Source of the DNA: Pseudomonas vlassakiae
GTDB lineage: Bacteria > Pseudomonadota > Gammaproteobacteria > Pseudomonadales > Pseudomonadaceae
Length of the DNA stretch: 64,000 nucleotides
NCBI RefSeq assembly: GCF_014269035.2
Contig: NZ_JABWRP020000012.1
Coordinates: forward strand, 62,001-126,000
Direction of reading: 5' to 3'
Below, piece by piece: positions 36,271 through 45,468 of the stretch. The notes under the pieces were generated by a model. The model worked only from the letters and a program-made list of their open reading frames with translations, ran no database searches and was not told the origin of the DNA. The position numbers and the translations under genes are program-made. How positions within the stretch are numbered: the first letter of the stretch is position 1; each line of letters opens with the position of its first letter.

Positions 36271-37383
36271 ATGAAAAGCCCAACCATCCGTCGCTGGTCG
36301 GTGATCCACACCTGGAGCAGCCTGGTCTGCACCCTGTTCCTGCTGTTGCTGGCGCTCACCGGCCTGCCGCTGATTTTCCACCACGAACTCGAACACCTGC
36401 TCGGCGATGCCGCAGAGTTGCGCGCGATGCCCGCCGACACCCCGCACCTGGACCTGCAACAGCTGGTGCTGAAAGCTCAGCAACACCGCCCCGGCGAGGT
36501 CGTGCAGTATTTCGGCTTCGACAAGGACGAACCCGACGGCGTGCTCGCGATCACCGCTGCCACCGCCGGCACCGAACCCAATTCGTCGCACACCTTCATG
36601 CTCGACGCCCGCACCGGCGAAGCCGTAGCCATGCCGGCTGCCAATGGCGGTTTCATGATGCTCATGCTGCGCCTGCATGTGGACCTGTTCGCAGGGCTCC
36701 CCGGCAAGCTGCTGCTGGCCTTCATGGGCGTGCTGTTTGTCGTCGCGATCATCTCCGGCACCGTCCTCTATGCACCGTTCATGCGCCGCCTGGACTTCGC
36801 CACCGTGCGCCACGGCAAGTCCCGGCGCCTGCGCTGGCTGGACCTGCACAACCTGATCGGCATCGTCACCCTGGCCTGGGCGTTGACCGTCGGCGTCACC
36901 GGGGTGATCAGCGCCCTCTCCGACCTGGTCATCGCCGCCTGGCGCAACGACAGCCTGGCCGCCATGGTTGCTCCTTATGGTGATGCCCCGCCGCTGACCG
37001 AGCGCGCGCCGGCCACCCGTCTGCTGGAGATAGCCGAACAGGCCGCCCCCGGCATGCGCCCGGACTTCATCGCCTTCCCCGGCACGCGTTTCTCCAGCGA
37101 ACACCACTACGCCGTGTTCATGAATGGCGCCTCGCACCTGAGCTCACACCTGTTCACGCCAGTGCTGATCGACGCCCGCACACTCGAGGTGACCGCGGTC
37201 GGCGAGCGTCCCTGGTACATGGATGCCCTGGGCCTGTCACAGCCGCTGCACTTCGGTGACTATGGCGGTCGGCCGATGCAGATCCTCTGGGCAGTGCTGG
37301 ATGTGCTGACCATCATCGTGCTCGGCAGCGGCCTTTACCTGTGGTGCAGCAAGTACAGCAAGCGCCGGGAGGCACGACCATGA
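36271..37383 (+). CDS. PepSY-domain membrane protein (FoxB-like siderophore reductase candidate)
   Basis: 370 residues from the ATG at 36271. About four membrane helices (near 11-32, 147-168, 195-215 and 335-358) flank two PepSY-like periplasmic regions. The start RRWSVIHTWSSLVCTLFLLLLALTGLP is the standard opening of the PepSY-TM family; conserved histidines in the helices (HTW, HHELEH, DLHNLIG) could hold haem. In P. aeruginosa FoxB, an analogous protein beside FoxA, helps release iron from siderophores in the inner membrane or periplasm. Same operon side as the receptor, 55 bases after it. Confidence 0.85.
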   Translation: MKSPTIRRWSVIHTWSSLVCTLFLLLLALTGLPLIFHHELEHLLGDAAELRAMPADTPHLDLQQLVLKAQQHRPGEVVQYFGFDKDEPDGVLAITAATAGTEPNSSHTFMLDARTGEAVAMPAANGGFMMLMLRLHVDLFAGLPGKLLLAFMGVLFVVAIISGTVLYAPFMRRLDFATVRHGKSRRLRWLDLHNLIGIVTLAWALTVGVTGVISALSDLVIAAWRNDSLAAMVAPYGDAPPLTERAPATRLLEIAEQAAPGMRPDFIAFPGTRFSSEHHYAVFMNGASHLSSHLFTPVLIDARTLEVTAVGERPWYMDALGLSQPLHFGDYGGRPMQILWAVLDVLTIIVLGSGLYLWCSKYSKRREARP

Positions 37384-37565
37384 GCCACGCGTCGCAGACC
37401 ACCTCGCGCATCTTCGCCTGGCCAGCGCTGATTGCCGCCCTCGGTGCGCTGGGCCTGTTCGCCGCCTTGCTTGGCGACGGCTGGTGGGACGGGCTGTCCT
37501 GGCTCGGTCTTGGCCTGCCCGCCTGGCTATCCATCCGTGGCCTGTGGCGCGCCAGCGGTAGCTGA
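37380..37565 (+). CDS. Small two-helix membrane protein of the siderophore module
   Basis: 61 residues; the ATG overlaps the PepSY stop (ATGA), so it is translationally coupled. Two hydrophobic segments (about 12-31 and 35-52) are rich in Trp, Gly and Leu. It ends with IRGLWRASGS. Short proteins of this kind follow PepSY genes in several pseudomonads and are annotated as unknown. A partner role for the reductase is likely from position only. Confidence 0.75.
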   Translation: MSHASQTTSRIFAWPALIAALGALGLFAALLGDGWWDGLSWLGLGLPAWLSIRGLWRASGS

Positions 37566-37625
37566 CTAACACAGCCCGCCGCCATGCCCGCGCAACATGG
37601 TCTGCCTCGTTCAAGGAGACGAAGC

Positions 37626-40600
37626 ATGACCACACAGCCATTGTTCCAGGTGCTGGACACCCAGTTGGAGGCCTTGCTGCCGCCGCTACACGGCATCGAA
37701 CATGCACTCGATCAACACCTCGCCAGGCTCTTTCCAGGGCTCGCCATCAGCGCCCGTACGCTAATGTTCGAAGGCCATTCACTGTTTCAGCTGGTGGGCT
37801 TTCATCTGTTCGATGGCGGCACGTTCCGCGTACCCGCAGGCAGTCGGCCACGGCATGCCGATTATCCGGCCATAAGCCTGCCGCTCGACTTCAACAACAG
37901 TATCCACAGCTTCTGCCATGGCCTGCGCCAGGGCTTGCACGCGCGCCTGGCCAACTATTGGCTGGAGCGTGGTAGCAATGGTTTGAGCCGCCTGGTGCGG
38001 CTGGCCTCGTACTTGCGCGACCGGTTCGAGGCAGAAATCCGCTTGCGCATGACCGACCAGACCCTTTCACCCCAACACACCCAGTTGCTCAGGACCTGCA
38101 TACAGATGCCTTACCCCTGGCAACGACGGCAATTGCCTACGGGCATGCGCCCACAAATCTATCGAATCCTGCTGAGCAGCACCGCCCCCAACTGGCGTAG
38201 TTATCTGCCAGGTTTTCTGGTGCTCACCGAGCAGGGCCTGGAGGGGGGTTTGCTGGAGCCTCACGAGGGTGTTGGCCGAGCGATGCTGTGCAGCGTGGCC
38301 CACGGCATCGAGACCTTCGACAGCCTGACGGCCCTTCATCAGGAAGTCTGCGAGCGCCTGGAAGACCCCCAGCAAAGCGAGCACCTGGTCAAGCTGATGA
38401 TCGACCCCGTCGAACAACACAACGCCCGCCAAGCCGAACGCTTGCGCTATGACTGGTACACCGAAGATCTAGCCGACCACTTCGCCCACGCTATCCGCGA
38501 CGCGCAGATCAAGCAGCTCAGCCACACCTGGCAGACCGCCTGGAATCGCGGGCAGCAGCGTGACATCGGGCAGTTCGACCAGGCATTGGCCAAGGCCCTG
38601 GACTGGCGCGGCGCCGTCAGCAGCAAAGGACCGATGGCCAACCGCTACGGCCAGTTGCTGGAAAAAAACTTGCCCAACTGGCTACGCGAGACCTCGGCGC
38701 AAGGTGTCACGCACATCATGCAGGCCATGCAAGAACAGATAGCCGCCATCGAAGGCGCCAGCGGCCCAGGCATCCTGACACTGGATCAATTCAAACAACG
38801 GCACAGCTTGCTGCATTGGGTCGACGAGCGTCTGCGCGAGTACCTGCAACGTGACCCAGGCCTGGACATCGATCCCAAGGACATTTCCGTCAGCGTCACT
38901 CTGGCGCGCCAGAAAGGCCCGTTCATCCAACCACAACCCACTGGCATCACCAGCAGCTACATCCCGGTCGCGAGCCGCCCGCAGGTGGGCGACACCGTCG
39001 AACTGGTGCATCACACCTACCGCCTCGAAGAACTGGCATTGCTGAACATTGCCTGGTTCGACGTGGATTACTGGCTGACGGCGCGCGTACACGTGTATGG
39101 CGACCAACCTCTGCCCGCGCTCACGCCTCAGCGGGTAAAAGACATCGTACGGCGACTCAACGCAGGCAGCGGCTACCAGGCCTACCTGCGCATCCAACTG
39201 CTCGACTCAGAGCAAGGCCGCTGGCGAAAAAAGGCCCATGGACAGCTCACCCGCACTCGCATGAATGCCGAAGCGGTCAAGGCGCGCTACGCCGGCCATT
39301 TCCTCGAGGATGCCAGCGAGCAGGGCTATGGCTGGGCCAGCACGGTCATCCACTCAACCGACAGCCAGAGCCGGCCACCTTTCGCAGGGCACGCGGTGCA
39401 CGCACAGCAGTTGCTCGTCAATGAAGACACCCTGCAAGGCGTGGTGCTGCTGGTCTCACCGCAGGCATCCCGACACATCGTGGTGTACTGCCCGGACGTC
39501 CCGGACCGCCGCTATTGGCGCGAATACAGCAGTGTCCGCGCGCTGATCAAGGCAGTGCGCAGCGACCTTCACCTGCAGGCCTACCTGGTCCAGCGCTTGC
39601 CGACGGCGACTGGACGCTTATTGGAAAAACGTCTGCGCAAAGGCGGACTCGGAAGTACCGTGAGGGCTCAGACGATCACCGGTGACCTGTTGCAAGCGCT
39701 GTATCTTGCGGAGGTCAACCACCTGATGAGCGAAACGGATACGTCCACGCGCAGCAACCAGGAACTGCTCGGCGAATTTTCAATCAACGTCCTCAGGCTC
39801 CTGCTGGATATCGTCAGCCTGGTATTGCCGCAGCGCACAATGATTGCCCTGGCATTCGGCCGCATGTCGATATCGATATGGGATGGTTTCGAAGCCTTCG
39901 AACAGGGGGATCATGATGGCGCCCTTCACCATGCCATCGCTGCCTTAGGCCACGGCACCGCAGGGCTCAACGAAATGGCGGGGTCGGGCCTGATGCGCCG
40001 GGCCCTGCGCGGGCTGCCCAAACCACCTCCGGTGCCGCTGCCCAGGCATTATGAGGCGTTCCCTGAGCGGGCCCGGCTCCGCTACCGAATCGATACCCTG
40101 CATGGCGAGACGGTCTATGAGCTGCCCTCGGCCAAGCCGGGGCTGAGCCAGTACTATGTGCAAGATAACCAGGGCGTTCTTTTCAATGTCAGCTATGACG
40201 GCCGGCGCTGGCGAGCCACCGACCCGGACCAACCCTTTGCCTTTCTGAAACTGCCGATCAAACGCAAGCAAGACGGCAACTGGACAGTGGACTCGCCCGT
40301 GCTCTGGTATGACGGGCTACCCGACCTTGCCAGCCTGCTGGCGCAATGCCGCCTGATCCCTGCCCGGCAAGGCAGCGCCATCGAAAATCAACCAGGGCTG
40401 TTCGCAGCGGGCAGCCTGTCGTATCTGCAGTTGGGTGACCACCAGCTTCCCGTTCGCCAGCATCTGCTCGCCGGCCATTACCATCTGCTGCTGCCTGACA
40501 CCCTCAGCGGCGCCGTCCCAGCCTCGGCCGTCTTGCGGCAGCAAGAGGGTGCATGGCGCATTCGTGTACGCCAGTCCGGCCGCAGCAGCGACTGGCTGGC

Positions 40601-40652
40601 ACTACCCGCTGCCTACTCGGACAGCCGAGGCAGCAGTCGGTCCAGACGTTGA
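37626..40652 (+). CDS. Large toxin-like protein, dermonecrotic-toxin domain (DUF6543) type
   Basis: 1008 residues from the ATG at 37626, chosen for AAGGAGA eight bases upstream. I place it in the DUF6543 'dermonecrotic toxin domain' family common in Pseudomonas. The first 700 residues are soluble, mixed alpha/beta and rich in His and Gln. A hydrophobic stretch at about 719-760 (with INVLRLLLDIVSLVLPQ and MIALAFGRMSISIWDGF) could insert in a membrane. The last 230 residues look like a beta-rich binding part. There is no signal peptide, so export by a specialised system would be needed. No immunity gene was found. Target and activity are unknown. Its 3' end overlaps the convergent kinase gene by 40 bases. 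Confidence 0.7.
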   Translation: MTTQPLFQVLDTQLEALLPPLHGIEHALDQHLARLFPGLAISARTLMFEGHSLFQLVGFHLFDGGTFRVPAGSRPRHADYPAISLPLDFNNSIHSFCHGLRQGLHARLANYWLERGSNGLSRLVRLASYLRDRFEAEIRLRMTDQTLSPQHTQLLRTCIQMPYPWQRRQLPTGMRPQIYRILLSSTAPNWRSYLPGFLVLTEQGLEGGLLEPHEGVGRAMLCSVAHGIETFDSLTALHQEVCERLEDPQQSEHLVKLMIDPVEQHNARQAERLRYDWYTEDLADHFAHAIRDAQIKQLSHTWQTAWNRGQQRDIGQFDQALAKALDWRGAVSSKGPMANRYGQLLEKNLPNWLRETSAQGVTHIMQAMQEQIAAIEGASGPGILTLDQFKQRHSLLHWVDERLREYLQRDPGLDIDPKDISVSVTLARQKGPFIQPQPTGITSSYIPVASRPQVGDTVELVHHTYRLEELALLNIAWFDVDYWLTARVHVYGDQPLPALTPQRVKDIVRRLNAGSGYQAYLRIQLLDSEQGRWRKKAHGQLTRTRMNAEAVKARYAGHFLEDASEQGYGWASTVIHSTDSQSRPPFAGHAVHAQQLLVNEDTLQGVVLLVSPQASRHIVVYCPDVPDRRYWREYSSVRALIKAVRSDLHLQAYLVQRLPTATGRLLEKRLRKGGLGSTVRAQTITGDLLQALYLAEVNHLMSETDTSTRSNQELLGEFSINVLRLLLDIVSLVLPQRTMIALAFGRMSISIWDGFEAFEQGDHDGALHHAIAALGHGTAGLNEMAGSGLMRRALRGLPKPPPVPLPRHYEAFPERARLRYRIDTLHGETVYELPSAKPGLSQYYVQDNQGVLFNVSYDGRRWRATDPDQPFAFLKLPIKRKQDGNWTVDSPVLWYDGLPDLASLLAQCRLIPARQGSAIENQPGLFAAGSLSYLQLGDHQLPVRQHLLAGHYHLLLPDTLSGAVPASAVLRQQEGAWRIRVRQSGRSSDWLALPAAYSDSRGSSRSRR

Positions 40653-42055
40653 TGCAGGGCACTGCTGCTCGGCCAGTTGCGCAACAGACGCGCCCGGTCA
40701 CGGGCATAGGCCGGGGCGAAACTGAGCTGGGTAGCGTGCTGGCACATGGCGTCAAGGTCGATCAACGACCACTGGCCCTTGTCCCAGAACAGGTTATGGC
40801 CCTTGAAGTCGCCGTGGCTGATGCGCTCGCGGATCAGCTGCTGCATGACATGCACCAGCGCATCGACCTGCTCCTCAGGTGCGTCGCCGTTGTCCACATA
40901 GGGCGCGAAGCACTCGGTCAGGTCCGGGCCATCGACATATTCGGTGACCAGGTAGGCACGGCTGCGCAGGCCCATCACCCGTTGCTCCAGCACCGCCAGC
41001 GGGCGCGGGGTGGCGATGTCGAGGAATTCCAGGCGATGCCCTTCGATCCACGAATGCCAGGCCCGGCTCGGCCGCCAGAAGCGCTTGAACCAGTGGGCGG
41101 TGTTCTTGATGTTGTAGCGCTTGAGCACCAGCTTGCGGCCGTTCACTTCGATACGCGCCACACTGGCCGCACCACCGGTCTTGTACAGGTGGCCCTGGTC
41201 GATCAGTGCATCCGCCTGCTCGAGCACCGGCCGCATGGCCTCCACCTCGTTGCGGCGGATCACGCGCAGGCCTGACAGGCTGCGCTCGACACTGAACAGG
41301 CTGCACTCGCGGCCAGCTTTTTCCAGGTAATCCTTCTGGCGCCAGCTGCGCACCTTGTCCACCTGCTTCAACAACGCTTCCAGCGGTAGCGCGTGCTCGG
41401 CGTTGGCCAGCAGGTAGTGCACCAGCAGCTCTTCGATGAACGGCTCCAGGCGCTTGGGCAACTGGGCGAAGAACACCCCGAGATTTTCCAGCACACGCGG
41501 GCGCGACAGCTGCTGGCCGGGTATCTCGGCCTTGATGCCGGCGCCGTCGATCAGGTACAGCTTGCCGCCGTGGCGCAGCAGGTTGTCCAGGTGCAGGTCT
41601 TCTTGCCACAGGCCCTGGGCATGCATGTGCGCCACGGCAGTCAGGGCTTCGCCCAGCACCAGGTGCTGCTCGTCAGCCAGCACCGGCAGGCTTTCCACCG
41701 CAGCCCAGGCATCGGCCAGGCTTTCGGCGCCATCGAGGAATTCGAACAGCAGCCAGCCGCCCTCGCCTTCCTTGAGGCCGTCGGCCAGCAGTTGCGGCGT
41801 GGTCAGGCCTTCTTTGGCCAACAGCTTCACGCCATCCAGTTCGCGCTGGAAATGCCGCGCGGCATTGCCGCCGACCAGCAGCTTGGCCAGCACCGGGGTG
41901 CCACGCCAGATGCCGGCGCCGACATAGCGCTGGCCGGGCAGCACCCGCAGCAGGCTGAGCAATTGCAGGTCAGCCGGGCCAGCGGCATCGGCCAGGGTGA
42001 TGCTCAACGGCAACGCCGGGCTGCGCCCGGCGTCTTTGAGTTCGGACAAACGCAT
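40613..42055 (-). CDS. Double kinase-like LPS core protein (PA5006-like)
   Basis: 480 residues with two lipopolysaccharide-kinase-like lobes in tandem. The first has LWQEDLHLDNLLRHGGKLYLIDGAG (about 150-175). The second has ISHGDFKGHNLFWDKGQWSLIDLDAM (about 410-435). Both keep HxD-like catalytic loops (EDLHLDN and HGDFKGHN) and a DxD-like metal site (IDGAG is weaker than IDLDA). It is the last gene of the waa core operon and corresponds by position to PA5006 of P. aeruginosa. Its start overlaps the stop of the gene before. Substrate probably a core heptose, not proven. Confidence 0.85.
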   Translation of the reverse strand: MRLSELKDAGRSPALPLSITLADAAGPADLQLLSLLRVLPGQRYVGAGIWRGTPVLAKLLVGGNAARHFQRELDGVKLLAKEGLTTPQLLADGLKEGEGGWLLFEFLDGAESLADAWAAVESLPVLADEQHLVLGEALTAVAHMHAQGLWQEDLHLDNLLRHGGKLYLIDGAGIKAEIPGQQLSRPRVLENLGVFFAQLPKRLEPFIEELLVHYLLANAEHALPLEALLKQVDKVRSWRQKDYLEKAGRECSLFSVERSLSGLRVIRRNEVEAMRPVLEQADALIDQGHLYKTGGAASVARIEVNGRKLVLKRYNIKNTAHWFKRFWRPSRAWHSWIEGHRLEFLDIATPRPLAVLEQRVMGLRSRAYLVTEYVDGPDLTECFAPYVDNGDAPEEQVDALVHVMQQLIRERISHGDFKGHNLFWDKGQWSLIDLDAMCQHATQLSFAPAYARDRARLLRNWPSSSALHQRLDRLLPRLSE

Positions 42056-42807
42056 CAGCGGGCCTCTTTTTCACGACGGCGTTGCGTCAGGCGTTGCAGC
42101 CAGGTGCCGACCAGGGCGCTGTCGCCAGGCTGCTGCAGGTAGGCCGCCAACAACTGGCGCACGTCCGCCTCGCTCCAGGCCCCGGCACGTCGCAGCAGCG
42201 GCTCCAGGTCGCGTAGGCGGTCACGCATGCCGAACAGCAGCGGCCGGGTCTTTTCCAGGTCGATCAGTTGCGCTTCCCAGCCCTCGCGACGTGGGCGCAG
42301 GAAGATGTGCTTGGGATAGAAGCAGCCGTGCACCAGGCCTGCACCGTGCAGGGTGCGCGCCAGCTGGCCGCAGGCCTTGAGGATACCTTCCCGGGCGTCC
42401 TCGGCAAGCTGTGGCCACTGAGCCAGCAGGCCTTCGAGGTCGCTCCACTCGTCCAGCGCACGGGTCATCAGGATTGCCCGGTGCTTGCCGTTCTGCTTGC
42501 GCTCGCCGTAGAACACAGCCTGCAAGGCCGGGATGTGCAGTTTGTGGTAACGGCTGATGTTACGGAACTCGCGGGCGAAGGTCGGTTCGCCAAACGGCCG
42601 GTGCAAGGTGCGGGTCAGGTAATCGCTCTGGCGCTTGAGGTAATAGCCTTTGCCCTCCAGTTCCAGGCGATAGACGCTGCTCCAGCCGCCGCGGCCGGTG
42701 TTGGGTTCGTCCACGGCGTCGAGCTGCAGCGCCCACAACGCTTCGAAATCGTTCAAGCCATGGCGTTTGAGCAGCGCGAGGTCCGCGCTGGCCAGGTAGT
42801 CGGTCAT
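42055..42807 (-). CDS. LPS core kinase-like protein (WapQ/PA5007-like)
   Basis: 250 residues of the WaaP/InaA-like kinase superfamily. AGLVHGCFYPKHIFLRPRREGWEAQLIDLEKTRP carries the catalytic loop (HGCFYPKH, with Cys in the place usually held by Asp) and the metal-binding Asp. YRLELEGKGYYLKRQSDY is the ATP lobe with its lysine. It overlaps its neighbours by 4 bases on one side and 3 on the other, so it is translated as part of one coupled set. In P. aeruginosa the equivalent gene is named wapQ (from memory). Confidence 0.83.
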   Translation of the reverse strand: MTDYLASADLALLKRHGLNDFEALWALQLDAVDEPNTGRGGWSSVYRLELEGKGYYLKRQSDYLTRTLHRPFGEPTFAREFRNISRYHKLHIPALQAVFYGERKQNGKHRAILMTRALDEWSDLEGLLAQWPQLAEDAREGILKACGQLARTLHGAGLVHGCFYPKHIFLRPRREGWEAQLIDLEKTRPLLFGMRDRLRDLEPLLRRAGAWSEADVRQLLAAYLQQPGDSALVGTWLQRLTQRRREKEAR

Positions 42808-43538
42808 TCCCTTCCCTCGAAGAAGCTCAGCACCTGGCGAATGCGCCGCTTGTCGCGCACATTCAGGCGCTGGCGCCCACGGTACTGCAGATAGAATCGC
42901 AGGCGCTGGGTCGCCGACAGATGATATTTAGCCACCTTGTCCAGGCACGCCAGGTCTTTGATCATGCGGTGGCGCCACATGAAGCCGCGCCAGAAATCGC
43001 CGGTCGGGCAATCGATGAAGAACAGCGTACCCAGGTCGTCGACCAGCAGGTTGCGCCACTTCAGGTCGTTGTGGGCAAAACGGTGTTCATGCATCACCCG
43101 GGTGTGGCGCGCCAGCTGACGGCTCAGCTTGTCGACCCAGACCCGGTCGGCCAGGCGTGGGTCGTTGCGCTCGGCCAGGGCCGAAAGGTCTTCGGTACGC
43201 GGCAGCTCGCGGGTGATCATCGCCCCACGGCCAAAGGCCAGGCCCTTGCGTTCCAGGCCCCAGGCCACCACCTCGGCAGTGGGAATTTCCCACTTGGCGA
43301 ACTGCTTGAGGTTCTGCCATTCGGCCTTGATGCGTGGCCGGCCCAGGTAACGGCGCATGTGCTTGCCAGCGCCGGTGTAGCGCTTGACGTAGTAGTTGAC
43401 CCCGTCACGCTCGACGCGGATAACCTCGCTGAGCGGGTCACGCGTGAGGTGTTCGCCCTTGAGGGCAAAGACCGCATCGAGGCTGCCGAAGTCCGACGCC
43501 AGATGTTCGTAGCCTGGCGCCAGTGTCCAACTCGCCAT
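42804..43538 (-). CDS. LPS core heptose kinase-like protein (WapP/PA5008-like)
   Basis: 244 residues. RDGVNYYVKRYTGAGKHMRRYLG is the ATP-binding lobe, HRFAHNDLKWRNLLVDDLGTLFFIDCPTGDF holds the catalytic Asp and the second acidic site. This is the shape of the second heptose kinase that sits beside waaP in Pseudomonas (wapP). The start overlaps the waaP stop as TGATG. Cytoplasmic, acting on the growing core at the inner membrane face. Confidence 0.85.
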   Translation of the reverse strand: MASWTLAPGYEHLASDFGSLDAVFALKGEHLTRDPLSEVIRVERDGVNYYVKRYTGAGKHMRRYLGRPRIKAEWQNLKQFAKWEIPTAEVVAWGLERKGLAFGRGAMITRELPRTEDLSALAERNDPRLADRVWVDKLSRQLARHTRVMHEHRFAHNDLKWRNLLVDDLGTLFFIDCPTGDFWRGFMWRHRMIKDLACLDKVAKYHLSATQRLRFYLQYRGRQRLNVRDKRRIRQVLSFFEGRE

Positions 43539-44344
43539 CAGAGTGCATCCCCATAGCGTTGCTTGCGATCGTAGAGTTTCTGCGCCTTGCGCTCGAGCCA
43601 GGCGAGCAGCGCGGCCTCCTCGGCCAGAATCTGCCGCAACGGGCGCTGGAAGTAACCGCGCAGGAAACGCAGCTTGTCACGCCGGGTAAGGCCGATGTCC
43701 AGCGCCGAGAAATACAGCGCGGCCAGGTCCTTGTCGCGCCAGCGGCGGCTGATTTTCGCCCGGGTCTGGGCGCGATGCAGGTCGATGACCGACAGTTTGA
43801 AGTCTTCCGGCGTCACCGGCCGGTCGGTGTGCAGCAGGAAGTGGCAGATGTAACAGTCTCGGTGGTTGACCCCGGCGCGGTGCATGCCGCCAGTCATCTT
43901 TGCCACTTCAGCGATCAGCGCACGCTTCAGGCGTGGCTCGGGCGGCTGCTTGACCCAGTCGATGCTGAAGTCTTCCAGGCTGATGGTAGGCGCCAGCTCT
44001 TCGGTGACGATGAACGAATGCTGGCTGGCCGGGTTGCCGCCACGCTCGCCATAGGCCACCGCGGTCATGGTCGGCACGCCCACTTCATGCAGGCGCTGGA
44101 TGGCCTGCCATTCCTGGCCGGCACCGAGTACCGGCAACTTGGCAGTGAGCAGGTTCTTGAAGATCTCGCCCCAGCCGATGCCACGGTGGATCTTGACGAA
44201 GAAGCCTTCGCCATCGACCTCGGTACGCAGCGTGCGGCGGCCTTCCAGCTCGCGATAGACCTCGCCTTGCAGCGCTTCCACGGCCTCGAAGGCGTCCCGC
44301 CCGGCCCACAGATGCTTGAAGGGTTCGGCCAAAATCAGCTTCAT
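43538..44344 (-). CDS. waaP: WaaP, LPS core heptose(I) kinase
   Basis: 268 residues, the standard WaaP length. It phosphorylates the first heptose of the inner core, which in P. aeruginosa is essential for outer-membrane integrity. The catalytic Asp163 lies in GVNHRDCYICHFLLH, the second motif is LSVIDLHRAQTR, and FFVKIHRGIGWGEIFKNLL is the nucleotide lobe. Asp163 is at the same position as in the studied P. aeruginosa enzyme. Gene overlaps waaG upstream by 4 bases and the next kinase downstream. Confidence 0.95.
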   Translation of the reverse strand: MKLILAEPFKHLWAGRDAFEAVEALQGEVYRELEGRRTLRTEVDGEGFFVKIHRGIGWGEIFKNLLTAKLPVLGAGQEWQAIQRLHEVGVPTMTAVAYGERGGNPASQHSFIVTEELAPTISLEDFSIDWVKQPPEPRLKRALIAEVAKMTGGMHRAGVNHRDCYICHFLLHTDRPVTPEDFKLSVIDLHRAQTRAKISRRWRDKDLAALYFSALDIGLTRRDKLRFLRGYFQRPLRQILAEEAALLAWLERKAQKLYDRKQRYGDAL

Positions 44345-45468
44345 GCGTTCTCCTGCCCCAGAATCACATCGGCAGCATGCTGCGGCATGCTGTACAGGTC
44401 GGCACTGTCGGCAAAGGCCAGGCCGTTGCGCGACCAGCCGGCGCGGGCCTGCCCGTCTTCAAGCATGCGCTGCAGGCAAGCATTGAGCTGCTCCTGCTCG
44501 AACGGCTCGTCCAGCACCAGGCCGCTGTCGGCCTCGGCGATGTAGTGAGCGTAACCGCAGACCTTGGACACCAGCACTGGCAAGCCGGCCACCAGCGCTT
44601 CGAGCAGCACCGTGCCGGTGTTCTCGTTGTAGGCCGGGTGGATCAGCAGGTCGGCACCCAGCAGGAAGCGCGGGATGTCGCTGCGGCCCTTGAGGAACTG
44701 CACCTGCTCCCCCAAGCCCAAAGCGGCGCTCTGCAACTGGAACACCTTGGGGTCGTCCTGGCCGATGACCATCAGCCTGGTGCGTTTGCGCAGCGCCGAG
44801 GGCAGCGCGGCCAGGGCTTTGAGGCTCCGATCGACGCCCTTGGTCTTGAAGCCGGAGCCGATCTGTACCAGCAGCAGGTCGTCATCGCCCAGGTTGAACT
44901 CCTTGCGGAACTCGGCGCGGATCTCGGCGGCATTGGCCGGCGCGCGGCGGTCCTGGGAGATGCCTGGCGGCAGCAGGTGGAAGCGTTCCACCGGGGTGCC
45001 GTAGTGCTTGATGAACAGCGGCTGCTGCACTTCGGAAATCATCAGCACTTCGGTGCGCGCGTCCTTGGCAAACACGGCACGTTCGTACTCGGCAAAATGC
45101 CGGTAGCGGCCCCAGCGGCGGTACAGGCCGCCGCGCAGGGTCTGCGCCTTGTCCTCGAAGCAGCCGTCGGCGGCGTAGTAAACGTCCAGCCCCGGCATCT
45201 TGTTGAAACCGATCAGCCGGTCAACCGGGCGCTTGGCCAGGTCCGCGGCCATCCAGGCGCTGAGCTTCTCGTTGCGGCGGTGGTTGAAGATCGCCTTGAC
45301 CGGCGCCACCAACACCTCGAAGCCCGGCGGGATATCACCCTCCCAGATCAGCGTGTACACGCGGATCTGATGGCCCCGCTTCTGGCATTCCAGGGCGATG
45401 CGCATGAAATCGCGCTGCAGCCCGCCGAAGGGGAAATATTTGTAAAGCACGAAAGCCAGTTGCATCAA
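44341..45468 (-). CDS. waaG: WaaG, LPS core glucosyltransferase-type GT4 enzyme
   Basis: 375 residues, GT4 family. It opens MMQLAFVLYKYFPFGGLQRDFMRIA, the donor-side motif of WaaG, and has the retaining-transferase signature in HPAYNENTGTVLLEALVAGLPVLV (Glu near 290). In pseudomonads the sugar added to heptose II is galactosamine rather than glucose; the sequence does not decide this. Overlaps waaC by 4 bases and waaP by 4 bases. Confidence 0.94.
   Translation of the reverse strand: MMQLAFVLYKYFPFGGLQRDFMRIALECQKRGHQIRVYTLIWEGDIPPGFEVLVAPVKAIFNHRRNEKLSAWMAADLAKRPVDRLIGFNKMPGLDVYYAADGCFEDKAQTLRGGLYRRWGRYRHFAEYERAVFAKDARTEVLMISEVQQPLFIKHYGTPVERFHLLPPGISQDRRAPANAAEIRAEFRKEFNLGDDDLLLVQIGSGFKTKGVDRSLKALAALPSALRKRTRLMVIGQDDPKVFQLQSAALGLGEQVQFLKGRSDIPRFLLGADLLIHPAYNENTGTVLLEALVAGLPVLVSKVCGYAHYIAEADSGLVLDEPFEQEQLNACLQRMLEDGQARAGWSRNGLAFADSADLYSMPQHAADVILGQENA

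Noticed and set aside
37584..37625. Earlier ATG for the toxin-like protein
   Set aside because: The 14 extra codons include the AAGGAGA ribosome site itself, which fits the ATG at 37626.
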